Positions 45,301 through 53,059 of a DNA stretch of 64,000 bases are shown here, piece after piece; position 1 is the stretch's first letter; the number at the start of each line of letters is the position of its first letter. Both the position numbers and the translations under genes were made by a program. The stretch lies in NCBI GenBank assembly GCA_019058425.1, contig JAHPYZ010000005.1, positions 1 to 64,000 on the forward strand, read 5' to 3'. The stretch comes from Promethearchaeota archaeon (lineage in GTDB: Archaea; Asgardarchaeota; Lokiarchaeia; Sigyniarchaeales; SOKP01). The notes beneath the pieces were generated by a model that saw only the letters and a program-made list of their open reading frames with translations, did no database searches and was not told the origin of the DNA.

Positions 45301-47218
45301 TATTGCAGGTGTTCATGTCGTAGATATCTGGGCAAATAGTTCTGATAAAAAAGAGACGAGTTCAAATACCCAATTTGACGTGTTTAGCGAGTCATTTGTA
45401 GAAATAGAAATTCGACATCTTCACAATTATGAATTTCGATTAACTGGTAATTATATAACATTCTTTATAAACGCATCATTTCCAGACTCTTTTACTTTTT
45501 CTGTCGATGGAGCTCTACTTGAATATAGTAACTATCAGTATGGAGGTGATTTCTTCAATTATTCTATTGATGGATATCCTGTAGGGGATCATAATGTCTC
45601 AATTTGGGCAAATTCAACCGATGGGAAAGAATCTATATCGGAAGCAATCTTTACCGTCTATTCACTTTCAGTCACCATAGTACATATTGAGGAGCTTACA
45701 GATTATGAATTTCAGACTATAGGACACTTTGTTACATTTAATATTAGTTCGATGTATCCTGATTATTACATCCTTTCAATCGACGGGATTGAAGTAAATA
45801 GGTGTGATTATAATAGTGGAGTCTTTTATGACATCTCAATTGATGGGTATGATACTGGATATCATTCTCTCCTAATTTGGGCTATTGGAGAGGATGGTAA
45901 GATTGGTACCGCTTCAAGCGGATTCAATGTTTATTCCAATTCAAGCGCAATTATTATGATAAATGAAGTTCCTAACTATGAATTTATGACTACAGGACAT
46001 TATATTAATTTTAGTGTATCTTCTTACTTTAACGGAGTGTATAATGTATCAATTGATGGAGTATTGGTAGATAATGGAATATATATTATAGATAAGACTG
46101 TCATATGTGTATCCGATGGATATTTTATAGGAAATCATAATGTTCTAATTGTCGCAAAAAGTTTTGATGGAAAAGTTGGACAGTATGAGACTGTATTCAC
46201 TGTATTTTCAAATTCAACAACATTAATTACTATTCATGGACTTGAGGGATGTGAGTTTATGTCAACCGGAAATTTTATAAACTTTTCTATAGGTTCAAGC
46301 TATCCAGATTATTATACTTTATGGATAAATAGTATAATGGTAATTTCGGGAAACTATACAAGTGAAGAAATAATTCAATATTCACTTGATAATTATACAG
46401 CGATAATAGGGAATTATTCAGTATATATCTGGGCTATTGGGTTAGATGGGAAAGTAGGAGAATTATATGCTGGATTTAATGTGTATTCAACCTCATCAAC
46501 CATAATTAGTATTAATATGCTAAATGATCTTGAATTTCTTTCAAATAATAATACCATGATATTTACTATACATTGTAATCATCCAGACTATTACGAATTA
46601 TGGATTGATGGTATTCTCCTGCAAACAGATATTTATAAAAATGAAAATCCAATATCTTTCTCTTTGGATAATTATACATCTATTATTAGGAATCATTCAG
46701 TCTTTATTTGGGCAATAGGGTTAGATGGTAGAATAGGAACAATCACTTCAGATTTTAGAATAATCACCTCATCAATAATAACAATTAACATCACTTGCCT
46801 TAATGATTATGAATTCAATTCTACTGGTAACAATATATGTTTCGCTCTTTTTTCTGAGTATCCTGATTATTTTATATTCTCAATTAATGAACTTACAATT
46901 GATTCAGGAGATTTTATTGATGGTCAAAATTTTACTTTTTCCATTGATGGATATGAAATAGGAACTCATAACATTACTATTTGGGCACGAGGGCGAGATG
47001 GAAAAGAAACTGAGGTTATGATCGCATTTACAGTATATCTAACTAAAGAGATAGAAACTGAAAAAGGAATTGAAATGGAAATAATTTCATCTGCAATTCT
47101 TATAACCATCCTTATTAGTGGCCCAAGTATGGTCCTTATTGGCTCAAGCTTTTATATTCGAAAAAACAATGCAAATAATTCCCTCAAAAAACCATTTCAA
47201 GAACGAAGGAAAAAATAG
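42392..47218 (+). CDS. giant surface protein: alpha/alpha-toroid domain, nine Ig-like repeats, C-terminal membrane anchor
   Basis: About 1609 residues. An N-terminal hydrophobic segment (FLWIVGLFVSLLIFTSF) is a signal peptide or anchor. Residues about 45-720 consist of prenyltransferase/squalene-cyclase-like helical repeats (LQATYYALYILDVIG; SLLEVNCYAILSLEIL; MDNTYFAIVTLDLL; STSQALASLKILGKL), an alpha/alpha toroid. From residue about 725 nine Ig-like domains of 90-93 residues follow, each with the pattern NYEF-x-TTGH-x-ITF, then SIDGI-x-V and a closing GDHNV-x-IWA-x-DGK-x-F-VYS. A single membrane helix (SAILITILISGPSMVLIGSSFYI) and a basic tail end the protein. Many NxS/NxT sites suggest glycosylation. 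It is likely an exported, membrane-anchored adhesin or surface protein; toroid domains in such settings often bind peptides or glycans. ATG 42392 is preferred to TTG 42383. Confidence 0.85.
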   Translation: MELRKQRFLWIVGLFVSLLIFTSFTKSQLDAKSNEGLDSHPIASANHFDFVSEILDSKLNEYNSSGYFSQIYQPSLQATYYALYILDVIGRTSTINQSKILNFIMSCYNQSSNTFTDDYSQRYLDMNATKTYYPYTSLLEVNCYAILSLEILNSLNQIDEQESIDFIWSCYQPTTSGFIGQPYDSGLPDYFKISTMDNTYFAIVTLDLLMNNWNSYITEKSEIVQYIQHLQSTNTFFWYFGGFENDMDQTIDTIDLFEPNLLSSYYCIKSLDIFGMIDVINLNNFHQFLDGLYDPATFSFQMSHFAFEDYGNIVGTSLGLTSANLTGFTGIDRTEVINFILNNRNNKGLWNYSTDDIYCELIDTYQVIRSLSDSGELSQLSENNKDLISSALFIFNSYQGFSLLSKDYTSTNLLYTIINSFDLYNRTLELDDEYLYSTIEKSLLYYSTSDCEGFLGGLFFEEDLRKYRSFPLEYYYSGNQQHYQEEGAFLVSHRSTSQALASLKILGKLDELGGTHNLTKLLDSILDSQFLMMGYENYGGFLPFLTFSLGTPEYQNEVIYLDYSYFGISVMELLSNYLGLGNLSSLAFDKLALSSYIHNNFYEDVIYQYFSPGYTMNPEILIENTFYAASILKSIDLYDLDEEKIKNFVLDFINYSNIRNIYYSYKISSILDEKIPFNYDLIYQLIGNIYSGELKEYFTTLDKNKIEQEILLWIADMIVNDLGNSFTSIHIDYLEGCKFLSTGNNITFTITSKYTGTYWYWIDGILVDSQTFNSGGETIVYSLDSYTGTIKDYNIKINASVLDGSYEEISTIFSVYSDSSTIVNILSLGNYEFMTTGHNITFSLHSQYPDWYNLSIDNIEVSVGNYTDGEIFTIPIDGYEVGDHNVVIWSRGLDDKEGTASSNFSVYSTSETIITIHSIDNYVYNSTGNLLNFSISSDFPENYTIEIDGILVYEGTYTSNFPILISIDGYIAGVHVVDIWANSSDKKETSSNTQFDVFSESFVEIEIRHLHNYEFRLTGNYITFFINASFPDSFTFSVDGALLEYSNYQYGGDFFNYSIDGYPVGDHNVSIWANSTDGKESISEAIFTVYSLSVTIVHIEELTDYEFQTIGHFVTFNISSMYPDYYILSIDGIEVNRCDYNSGVFYDISIDGYDTGYHSLLIWAIGEDGKIGTASSGFNVYSNSSAIIMINEVPNYEFMTTGHYINFSVSSYFNGVYNVSIDGVLVDNGIYIIDKTVICVSDGYFIGNHNVLIVAKSFDGKVGQYETVFTVFSNSTTLITIHGLEGCEFMSTGNFINFSIGSSYPDYYTLWINSIMVISGNYTSEEIIQYSLDNYTAIIGNYSVYIWAIGLDGKVGELYAGFNVYSTSSTIISINMLNDLEFLSNNNTMIFTIHCNHPDYYELWIDGILLQTDIYKNENPISFSLDNYTSIIRNHSVFIWAIGLDGRIGTITSDFRIITSSIITINITCLNDYEFNSTGNNICFALFSEYPDYFIFSINELTIDSGDFIDGQNFTFSIDGYEIGTHNITIWARGRDGKETEVMIAFTVYLTKEIETEKGIEMEIISSAILITILISGPSMVLIGSSFYIRKNNANNSLKKPFQERRKK
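44566..47040 (+). repeat. nine tandem Ig-like coding repeats of about 275 bases
   Basis: Repeat units start near the motifs GCKFLSTGNNITF, NYEFMTTGHNITF, NYVYNSTGNLLNF, NYEFRLTGNYITF, DYEFQTIGHFVTF, NYEFMTTGHYINF, GCEFMSTGNFINF, DLEFLSNNNTMIF and DYEFNSTGNNICF. The middle units are most alike, the outer ones more diverged, as expected for growth by unequal crossing over. Confidence 0.8.
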
Positions 47219-47264
47219 CTGAGAAAAATTTTATCTGAATCTTAGATTTTTTGTTTCTAACAAC

Positions 47265-48476
47265 CTATTTTCTTCTTATAATTTCATATAATTCTGAAAT
47301 TTCTCTGATAAGAAATGCAGTTAATTCTGAAAGTTCATCGTTGATTAATTTTTCAGGTTTTGTATCAAAATAATTATCAATAAGATATTCTATTTGGTCT
47401 AAATTATTTAAAATATATTGTTTAAACTCATCCCAGTTGTCAATTAGTGATGGGATAATATCAAGGGATCTCTCTTCTTTAACTGGTTCTTGCTCAAAGG
47501 ATGATTTATTTTGGATTCCAATTCTTCTTAGAATTGAATTAAAGTCTGACTTATCTTCTTCCATTAATTTATATCCTGAAATTTCCATTTGGAACCATGC
47601 AGAAATGAAACCTCTTGGAATTCCATTTTCCCAATGATGATTTCTTAAATAGTTGTAAAGCTTGTGAGGGTCATATAATTCTTCTAGCTCAAGATGGGCA
47701 GGATTAACTCGTTCACTACGATATTTATGCAAGAGCTGGACGAATTCTTTGCCAATTTGTCTATTAAAAGAAACACATAATTCATACTCTTTGGAGAAAT
47801 CTTTCATTGGAATCTTAATTGGCTTCTTTGAATCAATAGAATGTATGTCGATTTTAGGGATATTTATATCAAAATATTTACCAGTAAACTCTAATATTTG
47901 ATTCCAATACCTCTTCTCATAATCACCTAAAATCTCATGAAGATTTTCTAAATTCTCATTTTGATTGAGTTCTGTAAAAAGAGTGGTAGCAACTAGTTTT
48001 AATTTTTGGATCTTGTCCTGTAAAATAACCTCATTCTTGGAATCGCTAATTATATCGTTTTCAAATTCTAACTCATTCTCAGTACGCTCATAATTTAAAA
48101 ATTGGTTGTTTTTCTTGTTGAAAAATATGAAAGGACTCCCATTTACGAGCTCTCGGAAGTTAGAATTTTCATTAGAATTAATAATACAACGAATACCTTC
48201 CAAATTCATTATGTCTTTAATTTTATCTTTACTTACATTTGTAATAAAAAATAATGTAGGATTCTGAGAATAGGTGTTACTTTTTTCAAACTCTAAAATC
48301 TCCCTTAAGTTATGGAGCGCGGTTGATTCTAGATCAACAATATTAAATCCAGCTGTGAATATTTCCAACGCGTGAAGGTGTTTGAGATCTACATATGGGA
48401 ATATGACTAAATTTTTCTGCTCGAAAAATAGAATGTTCAAAAACTCTGGACGGATAAAATCAGAACCTGTATCCAT
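47265..48476 (-). CDS. protein of unknown function in a GTPase-roadblock operon, candidate effector
   Basis: A 403-residue soluble protein that I do not recognise. The N-terminal 130 residues are alpha/beta and look like a receiver- or ligand-sensing-type fold (NLVIFPYVDLKHLHALEIFTAGFNIVDLES, TLFFITNVSKDKIKDIM). The centre is a charged helical region (KIQKLKLVATTLFTELNQNENLENLHEIL). The C-terminal third contains KLYNYLRNHHWENGIPRGFISAWFQMEISGY and a long helical end (ELSELTAFLIREISELYEII). AAGGTGA precedes the ATG. It is 45 bases downstream of the MglA-like GTPase gene and probably its effector or regulator by position. Confidence 0.7.
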   Translation of the reverse strand: MDTGSDFIRPEFLNILFFEQKNLVIFPYVDLKHLHALEIFTAGFNIVDLESTALHNLREILEFEKSNTYSQNPTLFFITNVSKDKIKDIMNLEGIRCIINSNENSNFRELVNGSPFIFFNKKNNQFLNYERTENELEFENDIISDSKNEVILQDKIQKLKLVATTLFTELNQNENLENLHEILGDYEKRYWNQILEFTGKYFDINIPKIDIHSIDSKKPIKIPMKDFSKEYELCVSFNRQIGKEFVQLLHKYRSERVNPAHLELEELYDPHKLYNYLRNHHWENGIPRGFISAWFQMEISGYKLMEEDKSDFNSILRRIGIQNKSSFEQEPVKEERSLDIIPSLIDNWDEFKQYILNNLDQIEYLIDNYFDTKPEKLINDELSELTAFLIREISELYEIIRRK

Positions 48477-48521
48477 TGTTTCACCTTTACTTATAATTAT
48501 ATATTGACTAAAATTATCTAG

Positions 48522-49184
48522 TTAATCTTTGAAATAATTAAAAATCACTTGTAATATTAAATCTTTAAAACATTCTATTATATTTTTTCCTTGAAGTGCT
48601 TCTGTTGGATACACTATATATGTTCCATCGGGATACTTTTCTACGAGTGGTAAACCTAAATTTATCTTAAAGTCTTTTATAGGAATAGCATTCTTTAAAT
48701 CTCGTTTATTCAACTGGACTAAATATGGGATCTCCTTTGGTTTAGCGAAACTTACTAATTCTCTGAAACTTCTTTTATTTTGCTCTATTTTATCGGGATC
48801 TGAATCCCCAATAAACATAATCCCATCTGCTCCATCCAATACATATTCACGAGTGGAAAGGAATCTCTCTTGTCCTGTGCATGTGACCACATGCGTAATA
48901 ATATTGAATTTGACATCATGCAATGTAAATTTGAACAATAAATATAAAGAATCTTCCCAAAGCGTGCGCCCCTCAGTAGTTTCTATTGAATAACCACGAC
49001 TTAATTTAAGCAAGTTGAACTTTTCACGTAACCTGAAAAAATTAGTTGTTTTTCCACTTTCTCCCGGCCCCCAATAGACTATCTTGAATTGAATCATATT
49101 CTCTGAATCATTAAAATCAAAATCTTCACTTACTTCCACTTTAATCTTATCTAAATTACTTACATCTTTCTGTTCTAATTCCAT
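48522..49184 (-). CDS. MglA-like small GTPase
   Basis: A 220-residue Ras-superfamily GTPase of the MglA branch. G1 is GPGESGKTTNFFRLREKF (residues about 34-51); the switch I region is SIETTEGRTLWEDSLYLLF; the G3 box reads VVTCTGQERF, with Thr where Ras/Arf proteins have Asp, the same deviation as the TVPGQ of MglA; G4 is LNKRDL and G5 is PTEALQGKN. The protein has a 20-residue acidic N-terminal extension and no lipid-modification motif. In bacteria MglA controls polarity with the roadblock protein MglB; a roadblock protein is encoded just upstream (23 bases). GGTGA ribosome site. Asgard archaea carry many small GTPases; the adjacent roadblock partner makes this one a likely working pair. Confidence 0.9.
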   Translation of the reverse strand: MELEQKDVSNLDKIKVEVSEDFDFNDSENMIQFKIVYWGPGESGKTTNFFRLREKFNLLKLSRGYSIETTEGRTLWEDSLYLLFKFTLHDVKFNIITHVVTCTGQERFLSTREYVLDGADGIMFIGDSDPDKIEQNKRSFRELVSFAKPKEIPYLVQLNKRDLKNAIPIKDFKINLGLPLVEKYPDGTYIVYPTEALQGKNIIECFKDLILQVIFNYFKD

Positions 49185-49207
49185 TATATCACCTATATAT
49201 AGGTAAT

Positions 49208-49756
49208 TTAAGATATGGTTCCGATTTTGTCTTTGAATATCTGCTTCTTTAACTCTTTGATATGTTCTTTTATTTCTTTTTCAGGCATTTTTAGGACATT
49301 CTTCATATGTTCATTTCTCTCAATTTCTTCTTTGATTCGTTGAGAAAACTTACTCATCTGAAGAATCATTACTCCTAAATTTACATCGTTATCAGTCAGA
49401 AGAACGATTAAGATATCCCGTCTTCCTTTCTTTTGCAGTTCTATATCTCCTATAGATTTGACAAAGAGCCTCATATCGCTATAAATAATTGTAGCACGCT
49501 CTAAATCTTCCGTCTCAAAAAAGTCCTGACCTTGCCTTGCAACACCATATAATGCAGCCCCAATTGAACTTAAATCCCAATAATTTAACTTTCTATCAAA
49601 CCGAGAATCTATAGCAATAATTTTAGCATCTTGATCTATTGCAATCAATCCATAGATATACCCCTTACGGGTTAATTTACCGTAGTTATATCTAATATCA
49701 TCTAACACTTCAGTAATCTTATTTTCATATAATACCTTAGGTATGTGTGTTATCAT
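49208..49756 (-). CDS. roadblock/LC7-domain protein (MglB-like)
   Basis: A 182-residue protein. Residues about 10-130 follow the roadblock/LC7 alpha-beta pattern (EVLDDIRYNYGKLTRKGYIYGLIAIDQDAKIIAIDSR, LSSIGAALYGVARQGQDFF, ATIIYSDMRLFVKSIG, DILIVLLTDNDVNLGVMILQM). A C-terminal 45-residue amphipathic helix (FSQRIKEEIERNEHMKNVLKMPEKEIKEHIKELKKQ) extends beyond the domain and could mediate oligomerisation. Roadblock proteins bind and regulate MglA/Rag-type GTPases, and the next gene is such a GTPase. A promoter box lies at 49808-49817. Confidence 0.85.
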   Translation of the reverse strand: MITHIPKVLYENKITEVLDDIRYNYGKLTRKGYIYGLIAIDQDAKIIAIDSRFDRKLNYWDLSSIGAALYGVARQGQDFFETEDLERATIIYSDMRLFVKSIGDIELQKKGRRDILIVLLTDNDVNLGVMILQMSKFSQRIKEEIERNEHMKNVLKMPEKEIKEHIKELKKQIFKDKIGTIS

Positions 49757-49807
49757 CTCATTTTTTCCTTTAAATAATAATTTTGTTGATAGAATTTACT
49801 GTGAGGA

Positions 49808-49817
49808 GTATATAAAG
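49808..49817 (-). promoter_or_regulatory. TATA box of the roadblock-GTPase operon
   Basis: The minus strand reads CTTTATATAC, about 52 bases before the ATG of the roadblock gene, leaving a leader of about 25 bases containing AAAGGA. Confidence 0.45.
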
Positions 49818-49858
49818 AAAAAAATCGTAAAATTAGACAAAAAATGTAAAGTTTCCTC

Positions 49859-50782
49859 TTAAATTATTTCTAGTTGAGTATTCTTGGTAGAACTAATCTC
49901 TTTTTCATTTGAATAGGAATTTTCCTTCACTACAACATTAATTAATTTTACACTAGCGCCATTCTCAAGTATTTTTACATATTGTACCGCTTTCAAACCC
50001 CAAATATTTACTGTAATTGAACTGGAGTCATCACTTAGAATAAGCTTTAGTAGAAATGATTTCTCTCCACTTTTTTGCGTGAATTCTTTAAAATCATGAA
50101 TTTGAATAATACCCTTCACAAACCGAATAAAACCCTCTTTATTATAAAGTTCTTCGATAGAATGTTTAGAAGGGATGATATCAAATTGTTTTTCAGTAGA
50201 TGTTGAGATCGTTTGTTGCTTCACTTCAGGGAGGATGACTCCCTTTGGAGCTAATACTAACTTTCCCTGCCGACCTAAATGCACTTCTAATTTATCATTT
50301 AATCCCTTCTTAGAATATCCGCCAATAACTTGAATAATTTCTTGCGGTTGAAAGAATCTATTGTCCATAATTTCTGTCTGATCATTCCATAGCACAACCT
50401 TTATGCATTCTGACAAGTCGCATAATTGAATCGAGCCGACTACTCCAGGAGTACCATCTTTTTTTATGAATTCTCTTCGCTCATGAATCTCAGTTAACCT
50501 TCCTGCAATGACGATATTTCTCATATTCTCCGTTATCTCAGAGATTGGAATCGCAAAATCATTATAATCTATGACTTCTTCTGTAATATGCTCCAAAATC
50601 TCAGAATTTTCCGAAGAATCAACATTTACCCCATTTTCTTTTGCTATTAAATATAAAATTGCTTGCTTAGTCATGAATCCTTGATACTCCGTTTCTTTTT
50701 CCTTAACTTGTGCCATTAGCTCATCTTCACCAATCCCAGCATCTACTAGAGCTTGGAAAATCTCTTCAACTCGTTCAGCCAT
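49859..50782 (-). CDS. RPA-like single-stranded DNA-binding protein
   Basis: A 307-residue OB-fold protein. After an 80-residue N-terminal helical region, the first OB fold (about 85-190) shows VIAGRLTEIHERREFIKKDGTPGVVGSIQLCDLSECIKVVLWND, the classic RPA70/archaeal RPA signature. A second OB fold (about 215-305) has GFIRFVKGIIQIHDFKEFTQKSGEKSFLLKLILSDDSSSITVNIWG. There is no zinc finger. It protects single-stranded DNA in replication, repair and recombination and would cooperate with the FEN1-like and RadA proteins encoded nearby. ATG start with AAGGAAAA upstream. Confidence 0.88.
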   Translation of the reverse strand: MAERVEEIFQALVDAGIGEDELMAQVKEKETEYQGFMTKQAILYLIAKENGVNVDSSENSEILEHITEEVIDYNDFAIPISEITENMRNIVIAGRLTEIHERREFIKKDGTPGVVGSIQLCDLSECIKVVLWNDQTEIMDNRFFQPQEIIQVIGGYSKKGLNDKLEVHLGRQGKLVLAPKGVILPEVKQQTISTSTEKQFDIIPSKHSIEELYNKEGFIRFVKGIIQIHDFKEFTQKSGEKSFLLKLILSDDSSSITVNIWGLKAVQYVKILENGASVKLINVVVKENSYSNEKEISSTKNTQLEII

Positions 50783-50802
50783 TTTTCCTTCAAACCATAT
50801 TG

Positions 50803-51030
50803 TTATTCAAATACAAATGGAGAATTATTCATTCGGTAACTCAGTCCAAACGATGTGGCGTTTCTTTGATGAAAAACTTTTGAATGATGGTTCCCATTTC
50901 CTAAAGAACAATTCCAACCATAATTGTTTCTGTCATTAGTGAAAACAACACCAAATCCATTTGAATGATGAATACAGACATCAAAATTCCTTCTTCCAAA
51001 AGAATTCTCATTTCCAAATGAAATTATAAA
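50803..51030 (-). pseudogene. start-less remnant with WNC/histidine-rich repeats
   Basis: An open frame of 75 codons without an ATG near its start fills most of the 340-base gap between RPA and the next gene. It reads SFGRRNFDVCIHHSNGFG, then NYGWNCSLGNGNHHSKVF and RNATSFG. The 22-residue spacing of the cysteines and the WNC motif recall the repeats of the zinc-ribbon protein at 38886-39278 (WNC to C spacing also 22). Probably a truncated relative of that family; the zinc-ribbon part is missing. Confidence 0.35.
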
Positions 51031-51121
51031 TCACTTCTTTTTAGCATTTATTTTTTTAATATTTTTGAAAAATAATACCATTGAATATTTATAAAGAAAA
51101 AAAGTAGAAATCTAGCACGAG

Positions 51122-51721
51122 CTATAAATTTTTAATAAATTGTGTGGTTAATCCGATTTTATTACGTGTTCTATGAAAGGCATAGGCGGAACAACAACAT
51201 AATGCTCGTAGATTAGATTGGATAATTTTTTGCGGTTTGTTCTTATCTAATAAATCAGTAATATAAATCACAACTGCAACTTGAGTCATAATTTGAGGCC
51301 AAAAGCATAAACAATCAAGCTTCTTCTTTAATCTTCGAGCATTCTCTTTAGCTCTTTTGTAATCGAATACTGGAGCTAATCGATAAATCTTACGTAAATT
51401 AATCAGCACTTTCCTCTCTTGATTCTTTGATTTCAGTGCATGTGGATATTTACTCAAAAATCGTTTAATTTGAATTAGGTTTACTAAAAACTTGCTACAA
51501 TATTTATGAATAAGAACTGCGGGAAAATTTAACTTGCTCTTTATTAGATCATATTCTGCTTGAGTCAAAACATAAACTCTCTCATTTCGCGTAAAAGAGA
51601 TATTACGAAATAGAAAATCCAAAATTATTGATTTAAATCCATTTTGAGATTTATAGAATTTATTATAGTAATCAGATCCACTATAGTTCTCTGTGTTTTG
51701 CTTTTTAAGTGTCTGAGTCAT
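51122..51721 (-). CDS. unknown protein, possible cyclin-fold (TFB-like) domain
   Basis: A 199-residue basic, helical protein. The C-terminal half (INLRKIYRLAPVFDYKRAKENARRLKKKLD, then FWPQIMTQVAVVIYITDLLDKNKPQKIIQSNL and YAFHRTRNKIGLTTQFIKNL) matches the helix pattern of a TFIIB-type cyclin repeat, where a helix like QVAVVIYI is followed by a Thr/Gln-Arg-x-I helix and a final helix with TIRNR. The N-terminal zinc ribbon and B-reader of TFB are absent. It may be a degenerate TFB or an unrelated helical protein. It is downstream of a FEN1-like gene on the same strand with an 80-base gap and is followed by a T-rich stretch. Confidence 0.45.
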   Translation of the reverse strand: MTQTLKKQNTENYSGSDYYNKFYKSQNGFKSIILDFLFRNISFTRNERVYVLTQAEYDLIKSKLNFPAVLIHKYCSKFLVNLIQIKRFLSKYPHALKSKNQERKVLINLRKIYRLAPVFDYKRAKENARRLKKKLDCLCFWPQIMTQVAVVIYITDLLDKNKPQKIIQSNLRALCCCSAYAFHRTRNKIGLTTQFIKNL

Positions 51722-51800
51722 GGTGGTTCAGTGGTTCAATTTAATCTTATATTATGGATATAATAAGAGTATTTAAACAAAAAATGAGAATATACCTTTA

Positions 51801-52895
51801 CTATACTATATTATCAAGACTAACCTGTTTTGATTTCGATTGCTCCCTTTCAAACATGAAATGTTTTCTACAGCTATAATAATTATTTTCAAACTTTGTT
51901 AAATTCGACTTCACACGGTCTTTATTGAGGCGATGTTCTTCACATAGTAAAGACATAACTCTCGAGTTATGAGGAGAATTCCACATTATATTACCTGTAT
52001 CTTTATTGATATCAGGTAGTAAAAAAAGACTTCTTATTTTTTTTATTATCTCTGAAGTTAAATCTTTAAAATTATATGTTCGATACTCTTTCAATTTAAG
52101 CTGTTCAAGAGTCTTGTATTTTCTAATGAGTTGTAATGCTTTTTTGGCACCAATCCCTTTGATCCCTGGAAAAAAATCAGTCCCTATCAGAATACCAATA
52201 TCTACTAATTGAAAGATGGAGATTTGAAGATTATTCAAATTCCTCTTAAGATCAATTCTTATTGGTTGAATTTTTTGATATTGCCATCTCCCTTGAACTT
52301 TCCTTCGTAATGATTTTGAAAGGTTTTGAATAACATGAGGGCATCCAAATAAGAGGGAATCGAAGTCTTGTGAATTTGAGAAATTTGCGATCCCTTGTTT
52401 CACTAAAAAAGCACATTGGGATTCTGCTGAAGAAGGTGCCTCTATACACGGAATCCCTAATGCTCCGAGAAGTTGCTTAGACTCCCTAATGATATTTTGC
52501 CACATGTATTCTTTACCTAAAGCAATCTGACGTGCTAATTCATAATTATGATTTTGCTGTGCTTCTTTATACCATTGTTGTATAAAAAGAAAATCTTTGA
52601 GTTGATCCTTTGTGATCACTCTTTTAAGCTCAGAAACTTTCCCATCAAAACAGAAAATTGGAAATATCTTCTTCGAATATAGAAAATTAACTCTATACAT
52701 TAGTCCATACAAATGGGAGATTGGTCTTTGTGTTCTGTCTAGTATTAATCCCGCATAGGTGCTATCTGGATTTTTGCGTGTAAAATTGAACAAACCCATT
52801 ATTATATTTGGAGCATCAATCGATATGATCTTGCCTTGTAAGTCGCGAAAATCAATTTGTTTCCGAACAACTATATTTTGTAATTTAACTCCCAT
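51801..52895 (-). CDS. FEN1-like flap endonuclease, divergent active site
   Basis: A 364-residue XPG/FEN1 family nuclease. The N-terminus MGVKLQNIVVRKQIDFRDLQGKIISIDAPNIIMGLF and FCFDGKVSELKR carry the first two catalytic Asp. The internal motif that normally reads APSEGEAQAA is APSSAESQCAF, so the first of the two glutamates is Ser while the second remains. SQDFDSLLFG keeps both Asp, and IGTDFFPGIKGIGAKKAL keeps the helix-hairpin-helix Asp. The C-terminal end KSKQVSLDNIV resembles a PCNA-binding box (QxxLDxFF) with the aromatic pair lost. It is therefore likely a paralogue of the main FEN1 with altered activity, or has reduced metal binding. ATG start. Confidence 0.85.
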   Translation of the reverse strand: MGVKLQNIVVRKQIDFRDLQGKIISIDAPNIIMGLFNFTRKNPDSTYAGLILDRTQRPISHLYGLMYRVNFLYSKKIFPIFCFDGKVSELKRVITKDQLKDFLFIQQWYKEAQQNHNYELARQIALGKEYMWQNIIRESKQLLGALGIPCIEAPSSAESQCAFLVKQGIANFSNSQDFDSLLFGCPHVIQNLSKSLRRKVQGRWQYQKIQPIRIDLKRNLNNLQISIFQLVDIGILIGTDFFPGIKGIGAKKALQLIRKYKTLEQLKLKEYRTYNFKDLTSEIIKKIRSLFLLPDINKDTGNIMWNSPHNSRVMSLLCEEHRLNKDRVKSNLTKFENNYYSCRKHFMFEREQSKSKQVSLDNIV

Positions 52896-53047
52896 GATTA
52901 GATTACATTTAAATAAAATTATAAAAAGGAAAAAAAGAAAGTAAAGTTAGATTTTAACTACCATCCCTTAATGAGATGATACAACCAGGATATTGCTTTA
53001 AAAATCTTTATCCTCATAGATGAAGAATAAATTATTTATATTTAAAC

Positions 53048-53055
53048 AAAAAAAA
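53048..53055 (-). terminator. T-run terminator after the small zinc-ribbon gene
   Basis: Eight T on the coding strand begin four bases after the stop codon at 53060. Confidence 0.5.
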
Positions 53056-53059
53056 GTGA

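Noticed and set aside
44566..47040. CRISPR-like or mobile repeat explanation for the regular repeats
   Set aside because: The period of about 275 bases is coding, units are divergent in DNA but conserved as Ig-like protein domains, and there are no short identical repeats with unique spacers.
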